64,000 bases of DNA from Alphaproteobacteria bacterium (lineage in GTDB: Bacteria; Pseudomonadota; Alphaproteobacteria; Micavibrionales; Micavibrionaceae), in contig JADLAT010000003.1 in assembly GCA_020848095.1 (NCBI GenBank), positions 124,001 through 188,000 of the forward strand, read 5' to 3'. The position numbers and the translations under genes are program-made. This document shows, in pieces, positions 30,927 to 40,006 of the stretch. Numbering within the stretch: the first letter of the stretch is position 1; each line of letters opens with the position of its first letter. The notes under the pieces were generated by a model. The model searched no databases. It was not told the origin of the DNA and worked only from the letters and a program-made list of their open reading frames with translations.

Positions 30927-30936
30927 CCCCCCCCCC
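30927..30936. repeat. Poly-C tract of ten in a divergent promoter region
   Basis: Ten consecutive C bases lie between mazG (minus) and the small secreted-protein gene (plus). They are followed immediately by TTTAATATAGG, which could include a -10 element for the plus-strand gene. Runs of this length are prone to slippage. Confidence 0.7.
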
Positions 30937-31024
30937 TTTAATATAGGCATGCCTTAATTATCGGAAAGGTTATATGATGCCAAACAACTCTATAAACCCG
31001 AAGTCCCATAAAGGACGTGCTCAA

Positions 31025-31408
31025 ATGAAAACCAGATTTGCCCTGATAGCCGGGATTGTTCTTTTAACGGGCATCACAAGCCAGACAACGCTGGCCGCAG
31101 GCGTGAAGGAAGTTTCACCGCAAAAATACGAACCCATAAAAGCAAAAATCATTGATAACACGCCCGAGAATTTCACCATTAACGTCCGCACCCTTGCCAA
31201 TTTTGGGGCTAATGATGAAGCGCCGATTTTCGCCCTTTATACATCCCGTAAAATCCCTGATACTTGCGCTGATTTTACCCATCTTAAGCTTAGATACGAA
31301 AAACCTAGGAAATATCAGCGGAAATTCAATTTATCAAAGAACAAGGAGGTCTTGACCGCCCTTGATCAGTACAAATGCGTCGTCGTCCAAAATATTCCGG
31401 CGAAATGA
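31025..31408 (+). CDS. Small secreted protein of unknown function
   Basis: A 127-residue protein. The start at ATG 31025 gives a clear Sec signal peptide (MKTRFALIAGIVLLTGITSQ, probable cleavage after TLAA), with AAGGA 9 bases upstream. An in-frame ATG at 30974 would put a hydrophilic 17 residues in front. The mature part (~98 residues) is basic and ends CVVVQNIPAK, with two cysteines that may pair. No family is recognised. The poly-C tract upstream could affect its expression. Confidence 0.65.
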   Translation: MKTRFALIAGIVLLTGITSQTTLAAGVKEVSPQKYEPIKAKIIDNTPENFTINVRTLANFGANDEAPIFALYTSRKIPDTCADFTHLKLRYEKPRKYQRKFNLSKNKEVLTALDQYKCVVVQNIPAK

Positions 31409-31472
31409 TTTGAAGTAATGGCGCGCAGGCAGCGTAAAGGAAAAGCCCTGAGCCTGCGAGGTGCATATAAGG

Positions 31473-31562
31473 TGGCGGAGGGACAGGGATTCGAACCCTG
31501 GAAGGGCGTGAACCCTTGCTAGTTTTCAAGACTAGTGCAATCAACCGCTCTGCCATCCCTCC
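31473..31562 (-). tRNA. tRNA-Ser (anticodon TGA)
   Basis: A 90-base class II tRNA, 5' end at 31562. The acceptor stem is GGAGGGA/TCCCTCC with discriminator G and an encoded 3' CCA. The anticodon loop CTTGAAA gives TGA (31526-31528 on the plus strand as tca). A long variable arm and the T-loop GGTTCGAATCC are present. It reads UCN serine codons. Confidence 0.96.
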
Positions 31563-31725
31563 ACATTACGACACCCAAGACACACGAAAGCAAAAGAGCA
31601 AACACCTGATAGTTTTAGCACTATCGGATTTACAAACAATTGCACCCCGGCGCTTTGCCGCTCTTTTACAAATCACTTACGTGATGGGTGTTGTAAAGTC
31701 GTTATTTTTTAGCGATATTCAACAC

Positions 31726-32778
31726 ATGATGTCCAGTCTTATTATTTTATCGCCCGGCGATGCCCCACAATTTTCTTCACGAAAAAAATGGTCCCCCTTC
31801 ATTTTATTGAAGTACTGCCTGACTCTGGGGCTGTTTTGGGTGCTTTTTAATAACCCCAACACCGCCATAGCCGCCGAGCCTTTTGCACAATGGCTCTCCG
31901 GAATCCGCGCGGAAGCCCGGGCGCAGGGAATTTCCGAACAAACACTCTCACAGGCATTAAACGGCATTGCGCCCATCCCCCGCATAATTGAGCTGGACCG
32001 TAAGCAGCCCGAAGGCCGCATGAGCTTCCAGCAATATTATAATCGCGTCATCAGCCCGCAAAGAATCGAAAAGGGGCGGGAGATGCTTCGCCTGCATAAC
32101 GCAGCACTGCAAAAAATCAGCGCCGCCTATGGTGTTCCCCCTCAATATATCGTCGCCCTCTGGGGTATAGAAACAAGTTATGGCGATAACACCGGTGGCT
32201 TTATGGTCGTTCCCGCTCTGGCCACGCTGGCCTATGACGGACGGCGCTCCGCTTTTTTCCGAAAGGAACTGCTCTCCGCGCTCAAGATCATTGATGCCGG
32301 GCATATCAACGCCAGTGACATGAAAGGCTCATGGGCGGGCGCCATGGGGCAAAATCAATTCATGCCCTCCAGCTTTCATGCCTTCGCAGTTGATGGCAAC
32401 GGTGATGGTCGCCGCGATATCTGGACCACACTCCCCGATGTCTTTGCCTCCACGGCAAATTACCTGTCCAAAAGCGGATGGAAAGAAGAGGAGCGTTGGG
32501 GACGAAAAGTTACGCTGCCGCAGGGCTTCCCGAAAAGTTTGACGGGGCTGGAAACGCGCAAAACATTAGCGCAATGGAAAGGCATGGGCGTAAAATCCGC
32601 AGACGGCACACCCCTGCCGGAAACGCAGGAACCCATGACAGTCTCGATCGTTACCCCCGATGGCACAAACGGCCCCGCCTATTTAGTGTATGGAAATTAT
32701 CGCGTTATTATGAAATGGAACAAATCCACATATTTTGCAACCTCGGTTGGCTTGCTGGCCGACAGTATCGCACGTTAG
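31726..32778 (+). CDS. MltB-type lytic murein transglycosylase
   Basis: A ~350-residue periplasmic enzyme that cleaves peptidoglycan between MurNAc and GlcNAc, forming anhydromuramyl ends. A hydrophobic export segment lies near residues 25-48, ending NTAIAAEP. The SLT_2 catalytic domain has the catalytic Glu in ALWGIETSYGDNTGG, followed by SWAGAMGQNQFMPSSF. A C-terminal domain (about 275-350) ends with YLVYGNYRVIMKWNKSTYFATSVGLLADSI, as in the MltB family. The start is uncertain: ATG codons at 31684, 31726 and 31729 are possible, none with a strong ribosome-binding site. The frame also runs antisense through the tRNA, which is not likely coding. Confidence 0.85.
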   Translation: MMSSLIILSPGDAPQFSSRKKWSPFILLKYCLTLGLFWVLFNNPNTAIAAEPFAQWLSGIRAEARAQGISEQTLSQALNGIAPIPRIIELDRKQPEGRMSFQQYYNRVISPQRIEKGREMLRLHNAALQKISAAYGVPPQYIVALWGIETSYGDNTGGFMVVPALATLAYDGRRSAFFRKELLSALKIIDAGHINASDMKGSWAGAMGQNQFMPSSFHAFAVDGNGDGRRDIWTTLPDVFASTANYLSKSGWKEEERWGRKVTLPQGFPKSLTGLETRKTLAQWKGMGVKSADGTPLPETQEPMTVSIVTPDGTNGPAYLVYGNYRVIMKWNKSTYFATSVGLLADSIAR

Positions 32779-32826
32779 GACAACCAGAGGATTTTTCTAG
32801 ATCCTGTTAAGATTAAAGAGAGAATT

Positions 32827-33789
32827 ATGCACCTTTTCACCCTGCCCAGATTGAGCATCAAAATTCTGCCCGCATTTTTGTGCGCGCTTCTTTTTCTCAG
32901 CGGCTGTACGGAGCTGGAACTGGCCTCTCATGTGGCTAAAAAAGGGCAGGGGACCTCACAGGGGACATTCAAGGTCGGCAGCCCTTACCGCGTAGGCGGA
33001 CAATGGTATAATCCGACAGAAACCTATGACTATACCCAGACGGGGATCGCCTCATGGTATGGGCCGGGTTTTCACGGGAAAAAGACCGCAAATGGTGAAA
33101 CCTTTAATATGAACGAGCTTACCGCGGCCCATAAAACCCTGCAGATGCCGTCTTTGGTACGGGTAACAAATCTGGAAAACGGTCGCTCTATCATCGTGAG
33201 AATCAATGATCGCGGCCCATTCTCCAGAGGGCGGGTCATCGACATGTCAAAAAAATCAGCCGAGCTTCTGGGCTTCAAAAACAAGGGCACAGCCAAAGTA
33301 CGGCTCCAGGTCCTGACCGAAGAAAGCAAGGCCATTGCCATGGCCGCCAAAGAAGGACAAAGCACGAAGGGCTATGAGGTGGCCATGAACAATCAGGGGC
33401 AATCTCAAAGCGCCAGCCAGCCGCCCGCACAGATTATGTCGCCAGCAGCCAGCCCCGTACCCGCCGTGGAGGAAGCCGATATCCAGACACAAATTCCAGG
33501 CCATGTGCGCGCCGGGCGCTTCTATCCTGATCCAATTGTTCAACAATTCTCCGTTCCGCCGACGAGCATTTTCGTTCAGGTTGGCTCCTTCAGTGATTCC
33601 GCCAACGCAAACAAGCTCTCTGCAAAACTTCAATCCTTTGGATCCGCGCACGTATCCCCCGCCCTCGTCAGCGGGCGTAACTTCTACCGCGTACGCTTCG
33701 GACCTCTAGGCAGCGTCCAGCAGGCCGATTCTCTTCTGACCGATCTGGTACGCGCCGGGTATGGCGATGCCATGACCATCGTTGATTAA
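32827..33789 (+). CDS. rlpA: Rare lipoprotein A (septal lytic transglycosylase) with SPOR domain
   Basis: A 320-residue outer-membrane lipoprotein. The signal peptide ends in the lipobox LSGC (Cys27). The double-psi beta-barrel RlpA domain has GIASWYGPGFHGKKTANGE, the catalytic Glu and Asp regions, and VRINDRGPFSRGRVIDMS. A Gln/Ser/Pro-rich linker leads to a C-terminal SPOR domain (about 245-320), which would bind denuded septal peptidoglycan. It precedes a D-alanine carboxypeptidase gene, a pairing common in proteobacteria. Confidence 0.94.
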   Translation: MHLFTLPRLSIKILPAFLCALLFLSGCTELELASHVAKKGQGTSQGTFKVGSPYRVGGQWYNPTETYDYTQTGIASWYGPGFHGKKTANGETFNMNELTAAHKTLQMPSLVRVTNLENGRSIIVRINDRGPFSRGRVIDMSKKSAELLGFKNKGTAKVRLQVLTEESKAIAMAAKEGQSTKGYEVAMNNQGQSQSASQPPAQIMSPAASPVPAVEEADIQTQIPGHVRAGRFYPDPIVQQFSVPPTSIFVQVGSFSDSANANKLSAKLQSFGSAHVSPALVSGRNFYRVRFGPLGSVQQADSLLTDLVRAGYGDAMTIVD

Positions 33790-33861
33790 CGGTTTCCTTT
33801 TAAAAAGGATGAATATTTATTGTTATTTGAGTGTTGTATTCTACCCCCGGAGGCGCTTAAA

Positions 33862-35001
33862 ATGCACCGCATGAAAGCTATAAAAACCCTGATTTTTGTT
33901 TTGTCCCTGATTTGCCTTACCACTTCGGCAAATGCGGAAACACTGGAAACGCTTGCCAAGCAGGCCATCATCATCGATTACGACACGGGAGCAGTCCTCC
34001 TGTCCAAAAACGCAGACGAGCGGATGCCTACATCCTCCATGAGCAAGGTCATGACGGTCTATCTGGTGGATGAGGCGTTGGACAAGGGGAAAATCGCCCT
34101 TGATACGCGCTTTACGGTCAGTGAAAAAGCATGGCGCATGCAAGGCTCTAAAATGTTCGTAGAACTGGGCGGGCAGATCAGCGTAGAGGATTTAATGCGC
34201 GGCGTGATGATCCAGTCAGGAAACGATGCCACGATTGTTCTGGCCGAAGGGCTGGCCGGAACGGAAGAGGCCTTTGCGCAGGCTATGAACGCCAAAGCCA
34301 AAGAGCTGGGCATGAAAAATACCCATTTTGCTAATGCCAGCGGCTGGCCGGACCCGGAGCACTATTCAACGGCCAGAGATCTGGCCATTTTGGGCCGGGC
34401 AACCATTAAAAACTTTCCGGAGCGTTACAAAATTTATGCCGAAAAGGATTTTACGTACAACGATATAAAACAGGGGAATCGTAATCCGCTCCTGTATCAA
34501 AATGTTGGCGCTGACGGCATTAAAACCGGTCATACAGAAGATGCCGGTTATGGCCTGATCGGCTCCGGCGTAGAAAATGGTCGCCGCGTAATATTGGTAA
34601 TTAACGGTCTTGCCTCTCAAAAAGAGCGTGCGGAAGAATCAGCCAAGCTTTTGACCTGGGGTCTGCGCCGCTTTGAAAACAAAAATCTGTTAAAGGCGGG
34701 CGCTGTCATCGAGCAGGCTAATGTCGCCATGGGACAAAAAAGCGCAGTCCCTCTGGTCGCCGGGCAGGACGTGACTGTGACTTTACCCAAGCTGGTGGGG
34801 CACAACATAGAAATGAGTGTTCAATATAAATCCCCCCTCATTGCGCCTTTGCAAAAAGGACAGGAAATCGGCAGCATTTCTATCAAGGTTCCCGACCTCG
34901 CACCTATGGAAGCGCCACTTCTCGTAGGGGAAGATATCCCCGAACTTGGCTTCTTCGCCAAAACTTTGGCCAAAGCCAAAATTTTGATCTTAGGGACCTG
35001 A
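33862..35001 (+). CDS. D-alanyl-D-alanine carboxypeptidase (PBP5/6 family)
   Basis: A ~379-residue periplasmic low-molecular-weight penicillin-binding protein that trims peptidoglycan stem peptides. It has a Sec signal peptide (cleavage near NANA/ETLE), the SxxK active site with Ser59 (SMSK), the SGN motif in QSGNDATIV and the KTG motif in GIKTGHT. A C-terminal beta domain follows, and an amphipathic tail could anchor it to the membrane. The start is set at ATG 33862, 8 bases after CGGAGG. It sits between rlpA and tmk. Confidence 0.93.
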   Translation: MHRMKAIKTLIFVLSLICLTTSANAETLETLAKQAIIIDYDTGAVLLSKNADERMPTSSMSKVMTVYLVDEALDKGKIALDTRFTVSEKAWRMQGSKMFVELGGQISVEDLMRGVMIQSGNDATIVLAEGLAGTEEAFAQAMNAKAKELGMKNTHFANASGWPDPEHYSTARDLAILGRATIKNFPERYKIYAEKDFTYNDIKQGNRNPLLYQNVGADGIKTGHTEDAGYGLIGSGVENGRRVILVINGLASQKERAEESAKLLTWGLRRFENKNLLKAGAVIEQANVAMGQKSAVPLVAGQDVTVTLPKLVGHNIEMSVQYKSPLIAPLQKGQEIGSISIKVPDLAPMEAPLLVGEDIPELGFFAKTLAKAKILILGT

Positions 35002-35008
35002 TACAGCC

Positions 35009-35662
35009 ATGAGCGCTGAGGGGTTTTTCATTACATTTGAAGGCGGGGAGGGCAGCGGGAAAACCACGCAGATCAATCGCCTTTCCCGTATTCTTACAGA
35101 TAATGGCCGCCGCGTAATCACCACGCGCGAACCCGGCGGTACGTCCGAGGGCGAAAAGATCCGCAGCCTCCTTGTTCAACGCGAAGGGGGAAACTGGAGC
35201 GCAATGGCAGAATTGCTTTTACTCTTTGCCGCCAGAACCATGCATGTTGAAAAAATTATCCGCCCGGCTCTGGAAAACGGAGACATTGTAATTTCCGACC
35301 GCTTCACCGACTCAACCAGAGCCTATCAGGGCTATGGCCGGGGGTTGGAGATAGACATCGTCGAACAGGTCAACACACTGGTCCTTGGTGATTTCAAGCC
35401 CGATATGACCATCATTCTGGATGTCCCTCCGGAAACAGGGTTAGGGCGCTCCAAACGCAGACTGGCCAGCGAAAAATTCGCGGAAGAGGGGGCTTGCGAG
35501 GATCGTTTCGAACAACTGGAAATTGATTTTCATAGATGCCTGCGTCAGGGCTTTTTAGAAATCGCACAATCTGAGCCTGAGCGATGCCGAATTATTGATG
35601 CAACCGATACGGAAGACAATGTCGCGGCGCAGATACTGGCGCTGATTAAAGACAGGTTTTAA
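35009..35662 (+). CDS. tmk: Thymidylate kinase
   Basis: Phosphorylates dTMP to dTDP. The 217-residue protein has the P-loop FEGGEGSGKTTQ (about 8-19), the TREPGGT motif, DRFTDSTRAYQGYGR and a lid region with RSKRRLASEKF. It begins seven bases after the carboxypeptidase gene and is followed two bases later by holB, the standard tmk-holB pair. Confidence 0.96.
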   Translation: MSAEGFFITFEGGEGSGKTTQINRLSRILTDNGRRVITTREPGGTSEGEKIRSLLVQREGGNWSAMAELLLLFAARTMHVEKIIRPALENGDIVISDRFTDSTRAYQGYGRGLEIDIVEQVNTLVLGDFKPDMTIILDVPPETGLGRSKRRLASEKFAEEGACEDRFEQLEIDFHRCLRQGFLEIAQSEPERCRIIDATDTEDNVAAQILALIKDRF

Positions 35663-35664
35663 AA

Positions 35665-36822
35665 ATGGATTTATTCGGAGAAAGCGCGCCTGCTCCCACA
35701 CCATCCACGCCCGCGGCAGAACCGGATACCTTACCGGCCCTCCCCACAGAAAACACAGAAGATATCTCTCCGCGCGCCACACCTCTATGCCTCGGACATG
35801 AAAGTCAGGAACAGCAGATTCTGGAGGCCTTCAACGCCGGGCAATTACCGCACGGCCTTATTTTCAGCGGTCCGGCCGGAATCGGAAAAGCCACCTTCGC
35901 CTTCAGGCTCGCGCGGTTCATACTTGCCCACACGGAACCTGATGCGCCCATCCAAACATCAGACAACGCTCAAGCGACAAGCCTGACGATTCCGCCATCA
36001 AACGCCGTTTACCGAAAAATAGCAGCGGGAGCCCACCCGGATTTATTGCACATACAACGTGCTTACGACACGGGGAAAGACAGGTTTAAAGACTCCGTTG
36101 CCGTAGAGGATATACGCAAAATTGCCCCGTTTTTACGGATGACCTCTTCACAGGGCGGCTGGCGCGTGGTGATTGTGGATGATGCCGATACCATGAATCG
36201 CAACGCGCAAAATGCGCTCCTCAAGATTCTGGAAGAACCGCCCTCACGTACTGTACTGATCCTGATCGCGCACCGAATGGGAACTTTGGTTCCAACGATC
36301 CGCTCCCGTTGCCGCGTCATCGGCTTCAAAGCGCTGACACAGGAATTTTTTACGGAAACTTTACAAAATCATGGGCATGCGCTTGCACCGGCCTCTCTCG
36401 CCTTCCTCTATGATATGACAGAGGGCAGCGCCGGCGAAGCCCTGCGACAGATTGAAAATAATGCCCTCGAAATGGGGTCGCGCATTATGGATATATTAAA
36501 AGCCGCGCCGCAATGGCACTGGACACCTATCCATGCGCTGGCCGACGAACTTACCAAAAACGGCAGAGATTCCGCCTATGAGGGGTTCAGGGAAATGCTC
36601 CTCTGGGTATTCCGGCGCTCGATCATTAACCGCGCTCGCCAGATACAAATACCATCCATCGGCGAGGATGCCAGGGCGACAAACACCTTTATGTCACACT
36701 CTTCACTTGCAACACTTCTCAAAATTTGTGACAACCTAGACACACATTTTGATACAGTACAAAAATCCAATCTGGATAAAAGACAGGCGGTTCTTTCCGC
36801 CTTTCACCTGATTGCCGCTTAA
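35665..36822 (+). CDS. holB: DNA polymerase III delta-prime subunit
   Basis: A clamp-loader subunit, 385 residues. An N-terminal Ala/Pro/Glu-rich tail of about 40 residues precedes the AAA+ domain. The P-loop-like GPAGIGKATFAFRLARF lies near residue 70, followed by the sensor region VVIVDDADTMNRNAQNALLKILEEP and SRTVLILIAHRMGTLVPTIRSRC. The zinc-type cysteines seen in some clamp-loader subunits are not evident. It lies between tmk and metG, as expected. Confidence 0.94.
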   Translation: MDLFGESAPAPTPSTPAAEPDTLPALPTENTEDISPRATPLCLGHESQEQQILEAFNAGQLPHGLIFSGPAGIGKATFAFRLARFILAHTEPDAPIQTSDNAQATSLTIPPSNAVYRKIAAGAHPDLLHIQRAYDTGKDRFKDSVAVEDIRKIAPFLRMTSSQGGWRVVIVDDADTMNRNAQNALLKILEEPPSRTVLILIAHRMGTLVPTIRSRCRVIGFKALTQEFFTETLQNHGHALAPASLAFLYDMTEGSAGEALRQIENNALEMGSRIMDILKAAPQWHWTPIHALADELTKNGRDSAYEGFREMLLWVFRRSIINRARQIQIPSIGEDARATNTFMSHSSLATLLKICDNLDTHFDTVQKSNLDKRQAVLSAFHLIAA

Positions 36823-36849
36823 AAACAGATGCAGCGCAAAGGATAGAAG

Positions 36850-38424
36850 ATGAGCAAAGGCCCGTTTTACATTACGACGGCTATTTCATACGTAAATGGC
36901 GTTCCACATCTGGGACATGCTTATGAAGCCATTCTAACGGACGTTATGGCCCGGTTTAAACGGCTCGATGGATATGACGTTCTCTTTCTCACCGGAACGG
37001 ATGAGCATGGAGAAAAAGTCGCAAAAACCGCGGAAAAAAACGGCATGAGCCCAAAAGCTTTCGCCGATCAGAATGCCGCGCATTTCCAGGCCATGACCAA
37101 AACGCTCAATATTTCCAATGATGATTTCATCCGCACCACGCAGGAGCGGCATTATGCAGCCTCGCAGGCACTTTGGACAAAGCTTCAGGAAAAAGGCGAT
37201 ATTTTTCCAAGCAAATATGAAGGCTGGTACTCTGTCCGGGAAGAGGCGTATTTCACCGAAGATGAAGTCAAAGAAGGTGCAAACGGTCAAAAATTTGGCC
37301 CGAATGGCACAGAGGTGCTCTGGGTAGAAGAACCAAGTTATTTCTTTAGGTTATCCGCTTATTCTGATAAATTACTTGAGCTTTATGAGAAGCATCCGGA
37401 GTTCATACAGCCGCAATCACGGCGCAATGAAATCATATCCTTCGTAAAACGCGGCCTGAAAGACCTTTCGGTCTCCCGCCATAAAAGCCGTCTGGAATGG
37501 GGCATTCCGGTTCCGGGTGACCCGGAGCATGTGATGTATGTCTGGCTGGACGCCTTAACCAATTACATAACCGTTGCCGGATACCCGGAAGAAAACGGCG
37601 AAAAATTTCAAAAATTCTGGCCTGCCGACCGCCATGTTATCGGCAAGGACATCAGCCGTTTTCACTGCATTTACTGGCCCGCATTTTTAATCTCAGCCGG
37701 ACTGGATCTACCGCAAGCCGTCTTTGCCCATGGCTTTATCAATGTGCAGGGTGAAAAAATGTCAAAATCCGTAGGAAACGTGCTTTCCCCGGACGGTCTG
37801 GTGGAAACATACGGGCTGGACCAAATTCGCTATTTTCTCATGCGGGAAATCCCCCACGGTCAGGATGGAAATTTCAGCCATGAACAGGCCATAGCGCGCA
37901 TCAACGCCGATCTCGCGAATGGTCTGGGCAATCTGGCGCAGCGCACGCTCTCTATGATCCATAAAAACTGCGATGCCGCCATACCCGCCCCTGGCTCATA
38001 CGAGGAGGCCGACAAGGCGCTGCTCTCTCAGATTTACGAAAAGCTGATACCCGGTCTGCGGCCACAGGCCGACGCCTTTCAGTTTCACAATGTTCTCGCA
38101 AACATATGGAAAGAGATTTCCGATTGCGATTCCTATATCGACACCATGGTCCCATGGAAGCTGAAAAAAGAGGATCCCGCGCGCATGCAAACGGTCCTGT
38201 ACGTATTGGTAGAGGCTATAAGATGCATAGCCATCGCGACCCAGCCCGTCATGCCGCAATCATCCGGGAAAATACTGGACCAACTCGGCGTCCCTCCGGG
38301 GGAAAGACTGTTTGCGCATATTGATGCGGCTCATGCGCTGAAATCCGGAAGCAAAATTGATGCGCCGCAGGGCGTGTTCCCGCGCATTGTTGAACTTGAA
38401 CCACAGAAAGAGGCCGCCGGATAA
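36850..38424 (+). CDS. metG: Methionyl-tRNA synthetase
   Basis: Charges tRNA-Met. The 524-residue class I synthetase has a HIGH-type motif in VPHLGHAYEA (about 18-27), GTDEHGEKV, and the KMSKS motif in QGEKMSKSVGN. An anticodon-binding helical domain occupies the C-terminal third. No zinc-knuckle cysteine set is seen, matching the shorter zinc-free form. Its stop overlaps the tatD start by one base. Confidence 0.96.
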   Translation: MSKGPFYITTAISYVNGVPHLGHAYEAILTDVMARFKRLDGYDVLFLTGTDEHGEKVAKTAEKNGMSPKAFADQNAAHFQAMTKTLNISNDDFIRTTQERHYAASQALWTKLQEKGDIFPSKYEGWYSVREEAYFTEDEVKEGANGQKFGPNGTEVLWVEEPSYFFRLSAYSDKLLELYEKHPEFIQPQSRRNEIISFVKRGLKDLSVSRHKSRLEWGIPVPGDPEHVMYVWLDALTNYITVAGYPEENGEKFQKFWPADRHVIGKDISRFHCIYWPAFLISAGLDLPQAVFAHGFINVQGEKMSKSVGNVLSPDGLVETYGLDQIRYFLMREIPHGQDGNFSHEQAIARINADLANGLGNLAQRTLSMIHKNCDAAIPAPGSYEEADKALLSQIYEKLIPGLRPQADAFQFHNVLANIWKEISDCDSYIDTMVPWKLKKEDPARMQTVLYVLVEAIRCIAIATQPVMPQSSGKILDQLGVPPGERLFAHIDAAHALKSGSKIDAPQGVFPRIVELEPQKEAAG

Positions 38425-39215
38425 TGTGGATCGATTCCCATTGTCATTTGAACCATGAACGCTTTGAGGGCGCTGACCCGGCTGTGCTGGTGCAAGAAGC
38501 CGCCGCGCAGGGCATATCAGGCATGGTGAGCGTGTGCTGCCGGATACATAATGAATTTCCCGAAATCTTGAAGATTGCACAGGCACAAAAAAACGTCTGG
38601 TGCAGCATCGGCACGCATCCGCATGATGCCGGCCTTGAAACGGAACAGGCGGTAACGCTTGAAAAACTGGTTGATCTGGCGCGCTCCCACCCCAAAATTA
38701 TTGGCATAGGGGAAAGTGGCCTTGATTATTACTACGACCATTCCCCGCGCGAAGCACAGGAACAGAGCTTTCGCAAGCATATCCGCGCCTGCGTTGAAAC
38801 TGGCCTGCCGCTTATCGTGCATGCCCGCGATGCCGATGAGGACATCGCCTCAATTTTGAAGGAGGAGGGTGCAGGCACAAACCTTAAGGGCGTAATGCAC
38901 TGTTTCAGCTCATCACGGGCCTTAGCGGAGGCCGCGCTTGATCTTGGATTCTATATCTCTTTTTCCGGCATTGTGACTTTCAAAAACGCACAAGATCTGC
39001 AAGCCATCGCCAAGGATATCCCGGAAGACCGTATCTTGGTGGAAACCGACGCACCGTTTCTGGCCCCGATCCCGCACAGGGGACAAACCAATCACCCCGC
39101 CTATGTGCGGCACACCGGCGAATTTCTGGCGGCGTTGCGCGGCGTTGCACCGGAGGATTTCGCCCGCAAGACGAGTGAGAATTTTCACCGGCTTTTCGAT
39201 CGGGCAGAAGCATGA
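38424..39215 (+). CDS. TatD-family metal-dependent deoxyribonuclease
   Basis: A 263-residue TIM-barrel hydrolase of the TatD/YcfH type. It has the metal-binding N-terminal DSHCHLNHERF, GESGLDYYY, LPLIVHARDADED, MHCFSSS and the C-terminal ETDAPFLAP. The family has 3'-5' exonuclease activity and may act in DNA repair. The metG-tatD-MBL order is widespread. It ends four bases into the next gene (ATGA overlap). Confidence 0.94.
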   Translation: MWIDSHCHLNHERFEGADPAVLVQEAAAQGISGMVSVCCRIHNEFPEILKIAQAQKNVWCSIGTHPHDAGLETEQAVTLEKLVDLARSHPKIIGIGESGLDYYYDHSPREAQEQSFRKHIRACVETGLPLIVHARDADEDIASILKEEGAGTNLKGVMHCFSSSRALAEAALDLGFYISFSGIVTFKNAQDLQAIAKDIPEDRILVETDAPFLAPIPHRGQTNHPAYVRHTGEFLAALRGVAPEDFARKTSENFHRLFDRAEA

Positions 39216-40006
39216 CTCAGGCTAAAATCACAATTTTGGGATGCGGAAACTCCACCGGCGTACCCTCGCTCGGCAATAACTGGGGCGTTTGCGACCCGAA
39301 GAACCCCAAAAACAGACGCACGCGCTGTTCATTATCGGTTCAAACAGGTTCAACCACACTCATTATTGATACAGGGCCGGAATTTCGGGAGCAGGTAAAC
39401 CGGGAAAATATCACGCATATTGATGCCGTTCTGTATACGCATATGCATAGCGATCACGTAAACGGCATTGACGACCTGCGCATCATTAAAGCCAGAAGCA
39501 AAAAACGTGTGCCGGTTTTTGCCAATCCAGAGACTTTAGCGGACCTGCAGGCGCGCTTCCCCTACCTCTTTAACGGCGGCGGACATGAACTTTATCCATC
39601 CGTGATCGAGCCGCATGAAATTACAAGCGAACAACTGGGCAAAGCGCAGCGTTTCGGTGATATTGACTTCACACCGTTTCAGCAGAACCACGGAACATGC
39701 AACAGTCTGGGATACCGTTTCGGCGATATGGCCTATTCGGTTGACATATGGAAGCTGGATGAGGCCGCAATCAAGGCTTTAAAGGGCGTAAAAACATGGA
39801 TTGTGGACGGCGCCGCTTATAAACAAACAGATAATGCCGTTCATGCAAATCTGGACACCATATTTGCCCTAAACAAAGATATCGGCGCACAGAATGTCTA
39901 TATCAGCAGCCTTTCACTGGCCATGGACTACGAAACCATGCGGGCAGAGCTGCCGGAAGGATATGCCCCGGCCTATGACGGGCTTTCATTCACAGCAGAA
40001 ATATAA
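39212..40006 (+). CDS. Metallo-beta-lactamase-fold hydrolase (PhnP-like)
   Basis: A 264-residue MBL-fold protein, commonly placed after metG-tatD. The THMHSDHVNGIDDL motif provides the HxHxDH metal ligands; NHG near 167 and an Asp in YSVDIWKLDE are also present. A related family (PhnP) hydrolyses cyclic phosphate diesters. The family's last His ligand, usually near LTNMHxDLDY, is replaced here: the segment reads ISSLSLAMDY. One metal site may thus be altered. It is followed immediately by pseG through a TAATG overlap. Confidence 0.8.
   Translation: MTQAKITILGCGNSTGVPSLGNNWGVCDPKNPKNRRTRCSLSVQTGSTTLIIDTGPEFREQVNRENITHIDAVLYTHMHSDHVNGIDDLRIIKARSKKRVPVFANPETLADLQARFPYLFNGGGHELYPSVIEPHEITSEQLGKAQRFGDIDFTPFQQNHGTCNSLGYRFGDMAYSVDIWKLDEAAIKALKGVKTWIVDGAAYKQTDNAVHANLDTIFALNKDIGAQNVYISSLSLAMDYETMRAELPEGYAPAYDGLSFTAEI

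Noticed and set aside
31516..31725. N-terminal extension of the lytic transglycosylase through the tRNA-Ser region.
   Set aside because: The reading frame is open there, but it runs antisense to a well-formed tRNA and places ~70 hydrophilic residues before the export signal.
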